A model generated the notes under the pieces. The model worked only from the letters and a program-made list of their open reading frames with translations. It did no database searches and was not told the origin of the DNA. Below are positions 20,825-31,649 of a stretch of DNA of 64,000 bases, one piece after another. How positions within the stretch are numbered: the stretch's first letter is position 1; each line of letters opens with the position of its first letter. The stretch lies in the NCBI RefSeq assembly GCF_020740795.1, contig NC_067285.1:18220001-18284000 (forward strand). The letters run 5' to 3'. This DNA comes from Apus apus (lineage: Eukaryota > Chordata > Aves > Apodiformes > Apodidae). The position numbers and the translations under genes are program-made.

Positions 20825-21145
20825 AGTGGAAGGACTCCTTGCCTGCAGAAGTCATCGAGGCCAAGAACATAGGAAAGCTAAAAAGCATCAGACATTGATG
20901 AAAGTGGACAACATTACCATGGGTGGCATTTATATGTATTTTGTGTGAGGGATTAAACTCAGGGCTACGGGGCTAAAGCCCTTCTCCGTAGATCATAGAC
21001 CTTGGTGATGGCTATGAGCAGCTGGGTCAATGCTCATCTGGTTTTGTAGGATGCTAGTAGTTACCTTGTAGTAGTTGTGTATGTTAGGAGCCACAACACT
21101 GATCTGATGTCACCTGGCATTTCCTATGTTCCTGTGTTTCTGATG
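20825..21145 (+). mobile_element. CR1-type LINE 3'-end relic inside the beta 3' UTR
   Basis: The block reads in the order expected of an old amniote CR1 3' end: AGTGGAAGGACTCCTTGCCT, GAAGTCATCGAGGCCAAGA, CATCAGACATTGATGAAAGTGG, GGGATTAAACTCAGGGCTAC...CTAAAGCCCTTCTCC, and a finish of CTGATCTGATG...GGCATTTCCTATGTTCCTGTG. Reptile CR1 copies typically end with repeated 'cctatgttc' words after 'ggtctgat'. The copy is diverged and lacks the reverse transcriptase. Confidence 0.65.
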
Positions 21146-24100
21146 AAAAAAATAGCACAAAAAGGAATGTGTTATTAAAGGACTAACCACACGATCACAT
21201 TGCAAGTTGCTAAAGGTGTCAGATATGCTGCCGTGCACCAGGTGTCTCTTCCCACCCCTCCACAGGAAGTGTCTTTAGCTTGCCTGGCTAGCTTTGCACT
21301 GAAGTATGTGGAGATGCATTCATGTGACCTTCACCAACGACACTGTAGCATTGGCTACTAAATAGTCACACAGACTTGAAGGTAGTAACAGCTTTGATTG
21401 CTTTGGAGACACCCAAAAGAAGATATCTGGCTACATCTTTGGAGAAAAGAGATGCCTGGGCCAAGAGGGGGTCTGCTCAGTGTGTGGAAAGACTGGTGTT
21501 ACTGAGGTGTAGAAATGAAGGCCAACACCTGCTGTCCACCGGCAGTCATGGTCCTGTTTGCTGGTTAACAGGATAGCCTCTGGAATTTCCTTTGCAGAGT
21601 GCACCCAGGGACAAGTACCGCTTCTTGCACCAATGTGCTGTCTCAGCCAGAAATGTGTTTATCCTGATTCCTACCTGTACACGCATTATCTTTGATATAT
21701 AGTGTATGGGAAGACACCTGCAGTACTGTGATAATCACGTGCTGAGCACTGGGACTGGGGGGAAGCAAATTTGTGCAGCACAATGCTTGTGTTTGTATGT
21801 AACTGTATGTGTGTTGTAAACAAAAAAAAATGATGTAAGATGGTAAATTTTTTTGAGCAGTTTGCTTCAAAAAGAATTGTCCCTCTTCCCTGCAGCCTGG
21901 GGCACTTCAGCTAGTCAGGGATGACCTTATTTCCATGTGGATTCAGGTAAAAATCTTGTGTTTTCCTCTCTGCAAAACAATGCAATTACAGAATGCTTCA
22001 GCTGGGACCACATCACTCTATTTGCTTTAAAGTAGAAATCAACTGCTGTGCCTAAAAAGTATGTGTGTGATTTTGACTTTCCTTCTATTGTTATCATTAC
22101 CAGCCTGGTGCTTTAAGTCTATTGTGTCTCTGTTTGGAAAGGTCTGGTACCACTGTACTTGATGAGAACTGGAGTGTTGTTTTAATTTGAATAGGATCAG
22201 ATCCTCTGTTGTAAGGGTAAAGACAAAAAGAACTTTTATGAGAAAACTAAAATGTCTTGTATCTTCCATGGACTGTATTTATATCCTAGGGTCCATCTCC
22301 TGTCCCCACACATGCACCTGCAATTGCTAATGATTTTCCAGAGCCAAACGTGTGAGTGTTAAAGACAAGAATGACTTTTGGGAAAGAGTGGAAGAATCTT
22401 GGTTCTCTCACAAATATGGAGCTTGTCCTTCTCCCCCAGGAAGGTGCATTCTTCACACATACTTCCCATCAAAGGAAATCTTGAGGTCTGATTTATTACC
22501 TTTGGAGTAAATGGAAAATCAAGTAATCCTCTGATTTTGATTCAACAGCATACATTGCTAATGATGATAAAGGCCATGAAGATTTTGTCTCTAAGGAAAA
22601 CATCAGCTTTCCAGTAGAAAAATGGGGTGGGCAGATATGACTGTACAGACTTTCCAGTGCTCTGCTGTGCTCCTCATTAACAGAGAGTTCATCTGGGGTC
22701 AGCATACACAAAGAAAGGTCTCTGGGCACATGCCAAGCCCACATTACAGACTGAGCAAACAGACTACTTTGACAGAAGCATTGAGATGGGCAGAGGGCTG
22801 GAGCTCCCAAGGCAAAGCCCAGGGTCCCAGTTTGGGACAGTAATAGCCAGATAGTGGAGATACTGCAGAAAATGGGTTAACTTGTCAACCCTCTTGGGGC
22901 AAACGAGTAAATGCTACAGGGCTAGACTGTGCTAAAAGAAGGGTGTTTGTGCTTGGGAGAAGCAGATGAGTAGCAACAGGAAGGAGAGGGACTCTGCCAG
23001 GCTAGGGCATTTACAACCAGGTGGTGTTGTCTGGGTGCCTTTTGGGCTGTCTGCAGCTGGCATTTCTTTGAGTGTCACACTGGAACCTGACACCAATGCA
23101 CCAGTGTCTATTCAGTATTCATGTAGATGAGACCACTCAGGGCATGGGGCTGCTCTTGAGGGTACAGCACTATGTCCCTCCCTTGTCTGGGCAAGGTTGA
23201 GCCCAGCATAAATGCAGGTGTGACACACACCAGGCCAGGAGTAACTGAAGTCTTCAGTGAGAACTTGATGAAAGCTTTCTCTTGCTTTAGACCAAAATTC
23301 AAACTCAAGGAGGAAGCTCTGCTCTTTGCCTTACATTATCTGCATGATGCATCAGGAGAAGCAACCTTACCTTTCATGCCAGGGAAATCAATCTCTTAGC
23401 TGCCCTGTGCTCCCTGGTGCATCACACCCTGTTTCTTCTGTGCATCCCACGCTGTTCCTTCTGCACACACCTCGGCCTTAGGAGGCTGAGAAGCAGCACT
23501 AGCAGAAACCCACTTGAGGAGAGCACAAGATTTTCCTTTCTGCCTTTAACTGTTGACCAAAGACTCCATCAGGGAAAAAAACTGTGGGGAGATGAGCGTG
23601 ATATAGGGACTACACACGAAGAGAAGGAAGGAAAAGAGAAAACACTGAACGGGTGCTGAAAAAGCAGCTTCCATAAATGTGAAATTGTCACGTGTGGTAT
23701 TTTCAAAGTGCAGCTGTCAAATCCTGAGATTGGATTATTATTTTTTTTAAAAAAGAATAGATGGTATTTATTGCTGTGCCAATTTTTTATTTATACTTGC
23801 TTGATAATTGTATGTAGTCATATCTTACCTGAATTCTGACTGAGGAAGGATGAAGGATGACTTTCTGATGTGTTTTTAACTGAGGTCTTTCAGTAAAGGT
23901 GACTGTTCATTTTGCAATGAAAGCTATATTTGAAGTTAAATATACACATTTTTTTGAAAATGCAGCTCCTATAGAAGTTTCTGTTACTATTTTCCCTTTG
24001 TTAGCATCTAGAGGGCCCTTCTTTTCTCTGGCAAATTATTTTGAGTAATCTGATTTAAAGTAACCAGGGTTTTTTTTGAGAACTCATCACCTAAAACCTT

Positions 24101-24384
24101 AATTTTTGTTTTTACCAACATTCCACCAAGACAAGCCTTTTCTGCAAACATGAAACTGGTGGCCACAGAGAAGAAAACGTATCATGATGAAAGGACTGCA
24201 TGAACCTCCCATCTTCCACTTCCTAAGAGCTCAGTGTAGTAAATACTGTACTTTATATTTTTATTAGAGAAGTATCTTCCCAAATAATGTGAAAAAGGGC
24301 TTGTATTTTTGTTCCTGTAAGGCAGCTTTTATGGACAAGTTATACTGTGCTTTTCAAATTACTCCTTTCATAGAATATTTTGAA

Positions 24385-24449
24385 AATAAACACATTTATA
24401 TTGTAATTTCTCCCATAAATGTATATGCACTTAAAATTTTCCTAATAAA
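24385..24449 (+). terminator. CXCL12: Polyadenylation signals of CXCL12 beta
   Basis: AATAAA occurs at 24385-24390 and 24444-24449, 59 bases apart, in AT-rich sequence. A T-rich stretch follows the second (CTTTTGCTTTTTCTTTTGCT at 24478-24497) and can serve as the downstream element. This is the last strong signal pair in the unit, and the following DNA shows only repeats. Confidence 0.6.
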
Positions 24450-24714
24450 AATGTCTACCTAAATGAAATTATACATGCTTTTGCTTTTTCTTTTGCTCAC
24501 ATACAAGCAGCTAAAATCTTGACATCAGAAAAAACATTCAGAGGTACTTCAAGTGTCCAGTTTCGAGGATGCTTCTGTGTAGCCAGATCGGCTCAGACTC
24601 TGCAGGGAACCTGAGGCAAAAGGCCCACAGGGTTTGGCAGGGAGCAGCAGCCTAGCAGACTGAAATGTGACTTTCAAAAAGAAAAATAACCATTTGCTTT
24701 CTAAAAATAAGCCT

Positions 24715-24797
24715 TTTTTGTTTTGCTTTGTTTTGTTTTGGTTTGGGTTTTTTGTTGTTTTGTTTTGCTTTGCTTTTTCTTTTGTTTTGTTTTAGTT
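24715..24797 (+). repeat. (TTTTG)n simple repeat
   Basis: Over 80 bases of TTTTG, TTTG and GGTTT units with few interruptions. The hydrophobic open frame across it is caused by the repeat. Confidence 0.85.
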
Positions 24798-26120
24798 TTC
24801 TTTCCCCAACTTGTCTCCTGCAGCAGGTTTTCAGGAACTGAAAACTGTGAGCTGGTTTTGAGGCAGAAACAAGGATGTCATCATCCTCTGTGCTGGGGAA
24901 GGGATGGAGGTTTCTTTGAAGAGCCTGAAGGATGTCAGGGAATGTCTTTGACAAAGGAGCAGGTGTTGTGAACAACAGCCTTCTTGGGGATGGTTGTCCC
25001 AGGGCACAGCAGGGTCAGACTTCAATATGGAGGTGGGGAACGGTTTTAGAGGTTTGTAGGACTGGCCTGGGAACCTGGAGGAATAAACCTAGCTTGGATG
25101 ATGTCACAAGGAATTTGCTTTGAGTTTCAAAACAATGAGTCAAAAACTGGCTTTTGTTAGTGCCTTCCCTCATCTCCAAGTCCCCATAGCAGAGGAAAAG
25201 TGTCTCCTCACGTGGCCCTGTTTCCTTCACAGCTGCCCTGTTCCAGCATGCCAGTCCTCCTGGGTCCACCCATTGCAACCACACAGGTGAATCCCAGCCT
25301 TAAGTACAGCTCTGGCTGGAGCAAAGGTTAGGGATAATTCAGTATCTCATAACAGTGAAACAGAGCTTGAACCTTACCAAGCTTCTTATTCAATAAATAT
25401 TTCTTGGCTAAATTGACACGAGGCAAAAGACATGCAAAAAACCCCCAAAAAACAACAGAAAAAGGAAAGGTAGATGACTGATGATCTCTTTGCAAATCCA
25501 GCACTGATTTAGTAAGTGCTTATGAAAAACTGAGCAGGTAATTGTGAGTGCAGATGGTCAGTGAGAGATTCCCAGGCTACAGGGAAATGCATTGGGAGTA
25601 ATTAGCTGCAAAATTACACATTAATTTTAAGAAAAGGTCCCAAGTTCTGTGGGCTACTTTGCTATGACTTTCACAAGGTCTTTTCTCTTGAATGTGAAAG
25701 TTTTGGTTCTTATTACCTCAGCAAAGCATGATGGCAATATAGCCACAAACTGTCTAGGAATTAAAGTTGAACCCACCTTATTAGCACATCTGGCTCTCTT
25801 CATAGGCAGCTTTCCAATTTAGCAAGCTAAAAGAAATCAGCTGCATTCATGGCCTCAGCCATCCTGACACTGATTATGGGCTGGATTTATTAGGCCCTGT
25901 TGTGGTATAGGTCAGAAGACAGCATAGGAAATACCCCTGCTTCTTGGAACCAGCTGGGGATGTTTGTTACCACTGAGGATGTTACCTAGGATCTGCTGTG
26001 GTGCTACATGACAAGGGTCGGTCCTAGGTTCTGATGAACATCACAAGCTACTTGTTCTCAAGTCATCCTCTGAGTCCCTCAGACAAAACAAATATGTAGC
26101 TCTGAGACTAGGGAAGGCAA

Positions 26121-26190
26121 AATGAAAAAAAAAAAAAAGAAAAAAAAAGAAAAAAAACCCACAAAAAACAAAACTAAAGAAAAAAAAACA
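26121..26190 (+). repeat. A-rich simple repeat
   Basis: Long A runs broken by single G or CCCAC units, ending about 40 bases before the CR1 relic that follows. Confidence 0.85.
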
Positions 26191-26229
26191 CACCAAGGTC
26201 TAGAAACTGAAGCCAGAGAAATCTAAACT

Positions 26230-26480
26230 GAAAACAGATTTCTAAGTGTGGAATTGATTAGTCTTTGGAACACGTTCCCCAAGAAAGAGGGAGAAAGCCC
26301 TGATTGTTCCTATGTCTTCAGAGTGGGGCTGAACACCATTGTGGTGTTAGCCACATAGAGCTCCCTAGGCTCTCAGAGGCCACAAGGTGAAGTTCTCTTG
26401 CCTCTCTTACAACAGGGACAGACAAGATTACCTAATGACCCCTCTGGTCTCAGAAATCTGTATGCAGAAAGCTTTGTTTT
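26230..26480 (+). mobile_element. CR1-type LINE 3'-end relic
   Basis: The order of words fits a CR1 3' end: GTGTGGAATTGATTAGTCTTTGGAACA..., a diverged 'caggt/gttccc' segment, GGGGCTGAACACC, and the finish GATTACCTAATGACCCCTCTGGTCTCAGAAATCTGTATG. The last part resembles the common ending 'agatgacc...ggtc...ctatg'. It is strongly diverged with no coding part. Confidence 0.5.
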
Positions 26481-27974
26481 CAAGGGAGCATTCCTCAGCA
26501 TGTCTGTGATTAATAACACCAGTACATCATCATCACTCCCAACTCTCCTTGGACCAAGACTGAGGATGGTTCCTGCTATTACACAGGGGACAGATTTGGG
26601 GTAAAAGACTTTTATTTCTGGTCACAAAGATTGCCCACCAGCTGGAGGGCCAAAAGCATGGCAGTGAGAGAAGGCTGCAGCCCTGTCCATGTCCATGCAC
26701 CGCTTGACTCTGTGAGGAAGGTCTGCTCCTCCTTTGGCAGGAGCACTTGCACTAATGATATTTTCTTGTAGGAGCTCCCTGAGTTTCTTCTCTGTCTGTT
26801 TTTGTCCCTGACCCTTATTTGTCCTTCATTCAGTCCTCTGGCTCTTTGAGAACCTCATCTTTCCTCTCAGCCGCAGTTGCCACGGCTCAAGTGACAAGTC
26901 TTGGTGATTTAAAACCCTCTGCCAGTCATCAGCACCTTCCTGCTTCCATATCCTTGTTGGTGCTCTCTGGCTTATCCATTTCCAGTCTCTGAAAGAGGTT
27001 GTAGGACATTTTCTTTCTGTTCTTTGCATCCACTGTATCAGAGGAGAATCCAGGGTCCTTTCAGAGAGAATCTGCCTGACAGCTGCTGGGGAGCTGTTTG
27101 GCTTGTGCTCTTGGGCTCGTTCCCATCTGTGGAGTCTGATCTGTCTTCCCTTGCCCACCATAGCAACACTCTTTGGCACATTGGTATGTCCTTGGCTCAC
27201 ATGGCTTGCAGCTCCTCCCTCTACAGCCATACTCATGGCAGCTGCTGAGGAATCATGGTGACCTGTTATTGCTTCCTTCCTGCTGCCAGCAAACAGCTGA
27301 TCCCTGATGTAACTTTGGGAGACCAAAAGGGTACTTTAGGCTTTCTGCAAACTTAACTCAGACCACCATGGCTTGAACAGAGGGTGAAGTCTAGCACAGT
27401 CTGTCAAGAGGTGGAAAAACACAACTGAAAAACAGAAGGACAGAAGTTCAAAATGCTGTTGTAGTTGACTGAAACCTCAAAAACCTGTGTGATTTTTCCA
27501 CCCAAAAGATCTGCAATCACTTCCAGCTGCCCAGCATGCTGCATGATTTATTGCAGTGCCTGGAAGAAGATTTTGGCTGTGGGGAAACACATTTGTATGT
27601 TGCCTGTAAAAACAGCAAATCTGAAAAATATTACTCTCTGGATGTTGTTCAGTGTGTGTAAAAAAACCCAAATCGCCAGATCACCAAGGCATTCAGTACA
27701 CAGTACCACAGCAATACATAAAACCAATATAAGTTTTAATATCTAGCACACACTATCTGTTAACCTCTGAACACCAGAGAGACACTTAGAACATTTCAGA
27801 CTACGTTGCTCAGTTCTTATGCCAAGGGAAGCCTACTTATGTGAGCAAATACCAAGCCCCATTGCCTAGCTTGGCCCATGTTTTCTAAATTAGAGCCTTC
27901 CCACAGAGCAGAGCACTAGTAAAATAGTTCTGAAAAAATATTTGGGAAAGAAAGAGGAAAAAGAGAGGAATTTG

Positions 27975-28032
27975 TTGTTGTTGGTTTTGTTTGTTGGTTT
28001 GTTTTTTTGTTTGTTTGTTTTTGTTTTTTTTC
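27975..28032 (+). repeat. (GTTT)n/(GTT)n simple repeat
   Basis: About 58 bases of GTT, GTTT and GTTTTT units on this strand. The Lys/Asn/Gln-rich open frame on the minus strand is caused by it. Confidence 0.85.
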
Positions 28033-29239
28033 AAAATATTAATACTACAACTACAAATAGAAATCAAACTCTATGTGCCCTATCTACAGTCACAAAAGCA
28101 GCTGGATGACTGCCATCATGCTAAGTGCCCACATTCAAGCTTAAGGTCCTCCTAGTAACTTTCAGTGCTTTCTTCAGCCTGGTTATTCCAGAATTTCTCT
28201 CACCTGTGTTATTACTAGCTGAACAATTTACTCAGGCACTGTGACTGAGGCACTGGTACCCCTCCCTGCCCTTTGGTGTCCCTAGAGCAAACATCTGGTC
28301 TTGCCAAGCAAGGGGGAAGAGTCCAGAGGTATTTCCAGGATGTACAAGCCTTCATTTCCCTACTCTTGCATCCTATCTCTCAGTCCGATTTTCTCTCTAT
28401 CCATTATTAATATAACTGGGCTGAGGCCCTGATATGCAAGAGTTGCATAAAGACAGAATGATAACAGCAATCCCTACCTGAGAGATTTTGTGGTTGAAGA
28501 TCTGCTTTGCTGGGCTCTTAATCGAACATACATGTTCCAAGGAATGCAAATATCTGTCTCTTTGTTAGGTGTTGGAGAAGCATCACACAAGACTCGGGAT
28601 GACTTGTCAAGCAAGAAAAGAAGTACAGATTATCTAATTTCACATTCGCCTCTTTGACCATATGCAAGATTTGGTTAACAGAAAGTATTCCCGTTCCTTG
28701 GAGGGGCAGAGTAATATAAAAAGATAATGGAGAAGTGACCAGGAGAAGCAAGGCTTCCCAGTCACTCATTTACAAGAGATAAAGCCCAGCGAGGGATGCT
28801 GGGCAGGCAGGAGATGCGTAGATCTGAGCTGTGCAGCTCACTCTGCACAGTTCCCATGTGGCTTGCTCCCATGTGAGTCTTCGCAGCGCTCTCCCCGTGT
28901 ATCATTGTTTTGGGCACCCAGCCATCCTGGCTCCTCCCCCCTCTCCCTCCCCATCCACTCCCTCCTTCCTCACTTTTAACTACTTTAAGATTTCTCTTTC
29001 CTGCTGCCGTATTATTTGTTGCTGACTTTGGACATTCTTTATTGCCTTTCATCAGGCTTCCCAGTGCTCACACACTCTCTGTTGGTTTGGCCTTCTCTGC
29101 TTTTTGTCTGTGCAAAAACAAAAGCTTTATCTGTTGCCCAGAGACCATGGTGACTTCAGGGCTTTCCCAGTGCCAGCACCTAATTGCAAACAAATGAAAG
29201 TCCCCAGCTATGTCCTCAGCAATACTGTGTCTTGGGTGG

Positions 29240-29330
29240 AAGGACCAGATTCTCCTCACTCTGCACTGCGGGACTGGTGAAATGCTAGTGATTTACAGCA
29301 GTGTATCTCAGAATGCCATCTGGCCTTCAG
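29240..29330. repeat. Short repeat relic with inverted ends
   Basis: The segment starts GACCAGATTCTCCTCACT and ends AGTGTATCTCAGAATGCCATCTGGCC, so its ends are imperfect inverted copies (CCAGATTCT against AGAATGCCATCTGG). The inner GATTTACAGCAGTGTATCTCAG resembles a widespread reptile repeat that reads 'gatttacaccagtgtaactgag...cagaatctggcc'. It is tentatively a non-autonomous DNA-transposon-like relic. Confidence 0.4.
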
Positions 29331-30488
29331 CAATCTAGCTGCCTTGGAAGAGAAGGCGTAAAAGCCACACAATGCTCGTGACATGAATATCTCAAATGTC
29401 TGGTTTCCCTTAATGTCAATGAATAAAGGGTAGCTGATTGCAATGAGCAATCTGGGCACTCTTCAGAAACGCCAGAGCATAGAAGCAAATGGCACAGCGT
29501 TTCCACTCCTCACAAAGGGATTACCACTCCGTGACAAGGACTGCCAGAGAGAGGCATATGGAGCAGGAAATCTGGCTGGAAGTGTGTGGCTCACATGCCA
29601 TACACAGACACTCCACTGCCCAGCACACAGAGCTGCTTGAAAATTAGACTTCCACCCAATAGAAAGAGAGATTCTCAATACTCTGACATTTGTTTTTACT
29701 CCAAGGCAGAGCAAAAAAAAAAAAGTCTGCGTATCATGTTTTCTTGTGCAATGGACAGTTTGGAAAGGATTCAATCAGGAAATGTCAAAATAATTTGTTC
29801 TGCTCAAATTGACAGAGAGTTGGATCTGCCTGTGTGTCATAGTGACTCATAGGAGGTGCAGATCCAACAGTTCACTCCATCCTGAGTTTCCCAGGATGGA
29901 CTACGTCTCCTGTGCTGCGTTGCTGTTGTGGCCCATTTATAACTTTTTGTAACACATTAGCCAAAGGTGCTTCATGGGGCTTATTGTTTCTTCACAGCAC
30001 CTAGCTCATAAAAGATAGAGCATGAAGAAGAATCTGGGAGCTTGGACAGGCACTGAGCAGGTTGATTTAATCTGAAATTTTTCATTAAGATTTTTACCCC
30101 AAGCAGATAACACAAAAATATCTACAAACTTTCCCTGAAACACTTCCATTTCATAGAGAATAAATACTCTGGAAGAAAATTCTGAATCACCTCTAAAATT
30201 TCTGGCAAGTTGTCTCTTAGCTGCTATTCATTATTTTATTTGTCACTCTTCAACTTATTCAACTTTGCTGAGAAATCATTCTGAGATATTGATTGGCAGG
30301 TAAACAACCCCAAGTCCTGCCAGCATTATTTCCGCCTCTGTTGATCTCAAGAACCTCCTTGCTCCTTTTCCTGAGAGTCTGCACAGTCTCACCCCAAGCA
30401 ACAATCCCACCATCCTGCATGAGGGCTGATAGCAGAAAGAAGAGAGGGAGGATTATACGTGCTTGCTCACTAGCAAACAGATCTGGAG

Positions 30489-30507
30489 ATATATATATAT
30501 ATATATA
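30489..30507 (+). repeat. (AT)n microsatellite
   Basis: About nine uninterrupted AT units. Probably length-variable between individuals. Confidence 0.85.
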
Positions 30508-31277
30508 GTCTGGCTGATTTTCTTGGAATTCAAACATTCAGTGGGAATATGGCTATGCCTGTTAAATTTTAGTGGGAAAGTCCAAATGCTCTGAGGTGAC
30601 TTTTTCAGTCTCTCTCAATAGTGTTCAACTGTTTCACTTTCATAATATTGAAACCTGTAGTTCTGATAAGGTAAAATGGCTTGTTTTGACTTCACCATTT
30701 CAAATATGATCTAATAATATAACACAGCAGAGGAACATCAAAAGTAGATGTTTTTTATCCTTTTGAAATTAAATATATTCCCAAATCAAATAATTTTTGT
30801 GTAAATAGTCTTCCTGCAAGCAGTTATAATATTCTGACTTTCCCTGAGCCAGTTAATAATGGAAACAAATGGCAAAACATCAGCAGTTCTCAGGAAAAAG
30901 AAAAAAAAAAAAAAATTTTCTTTACTAGTTCTAACAGCCTCTCAAAACCACAATTTGGAAAAGAGAAACATTAGAAGAACAGAAGACTGATTTTTCCATC
31001 TGGTCAAACTGAAGCTCTGAGGGTGGGTCCCAGCAGGGAGCTTTAGTGATTAGATGGTGAAGGCATGAGGGTGCCCAACAGTGACGTGCTGGCAACATCA
31101 GTGCCTGAAAACAGTGGAGAGCAATACACACAGCAGCCAACCTGGACAAGTCTTTTATGTACATTTACCTTCAGGGGCTGTTCTGCAATGGATTTGAATT
31201 AGGCTCAAGATAAGAATCTATAAATGTGGTATTTTTGGTCATGCTGCCTGTTTTGTATTAAATGCCTGCAGCTCATT

Positions 31278-31335
31278 TCTTTCTTTTTTTTTTTCTTTTT
31301 CTTTTCCTTTTTTTTTCTTCTTTTTTTCTTTTTAG
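31278..31335 (+). repeat. Pyrimidine tract ending in a splice acceptor-like TTTTTAG
   Basis: Nearly 55 bases of T with scattered C, then TTTTTAG. It is a simple repeat, but its end is also an ideal 3' splice site; see the exon-like segment that follows. Confidence 0.8.
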
Positions 31336-31390
31336 CAGCTGTGCAGAGTATGTATGTGCAGAGTATGCCTAAACAGCATAAGAAAAAAAG
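31336..31390 (+). other. Exon-like segment with strong splice signals, unproven
   Basis: A 55-base segment stands between a long polypyrimidine tract with TTTTTAG and the donor AAAG|GTAGGAG. Read from its first base it has no stop codon, and it contains a direct repeat (TGTGCAGAGTATG, twice). No protein family is recognised, and no partner exon was found nearby. It may be a non-coding RNA exon or a chance arrangement. Confidence 0.2.
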
Positions 31391-31603
31391 GTAGGAGAAT
31401 CAGGAGAGTAGGGGAAAGGTGTGATGTGCTCCTACCAGCTTAATATTTGTATGCTCAGTAGTAAGTGAACTGAAAGAGTGGAGAGGTGATGACCAGAGGA
31501 AAAAGGTAAAGTCTCGGATTCTAAGTCTTGTCCATGTCAGAAATAAAAAAAGGGCATCTACTGGCAAAAAAAAAGCCAAACCAACCAACCAAAACCAACC
31601 AAC

Positions 31604-31648
<45 letters not shown>

Positions 31649-31649
31649 C
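31604..31649 (+). repeat. (CTAA)n microsatellite with (CCAA)n leader
   Basis: About eleven perfect CTAA units, preceded by CCAACCAACC and AAAACCAACC units from about 31577, so one repeat seems to have grown out of the other. Confidence 0.92.

Larger units (their letters stand above)
5638..24470 (+). other. CXCL12: CXCL12 gene, whole transcription unit
   Basis: This is the gene for the homeostatic CXC chemokine CXCL12 (stromal cell-derived factor 1), which is secreted and signals through CXCR4 and ACKR3 in cell migration, stem-cell homing and vascular and neural development. The unit was built by hand from splice sites and reading frame: exon 1, exon 2, exon 3 and three alternative 3' ends (alpha read-through, gamma-like, beta). 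Introns are about 5.1 kb and 3.5 kb. Intron 3 is 3.8 kb to the gamma-like exon or 5.7 kb to the beta exon. All junctions keep frame and use GT/AG sites. The left edge is an estimate from the TATA-like box and the right edge from the last polyadenylation signal. Gene identity is near certain; the transcript ends are inferred. Confidence 0.95.
20332..24470 (+). other. CXCL12: CXCL12 beta 3' UTR
   Basis: No open frame of note follows the beta stop. The sequence continues about 4.1 kb to two AATAAA signals. T/G-rich simple sequence lies at 20464-20560, a CR1 LINE 3' end at 20825-21145, and AT-rich sequence with ATTTA-like words at about 23740-24450. Human beta mRNA also has a multi-kilobase 3' UTR. 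The extent is inferred from the signals; earlier cleavage is possible. Confidence 0.65.
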
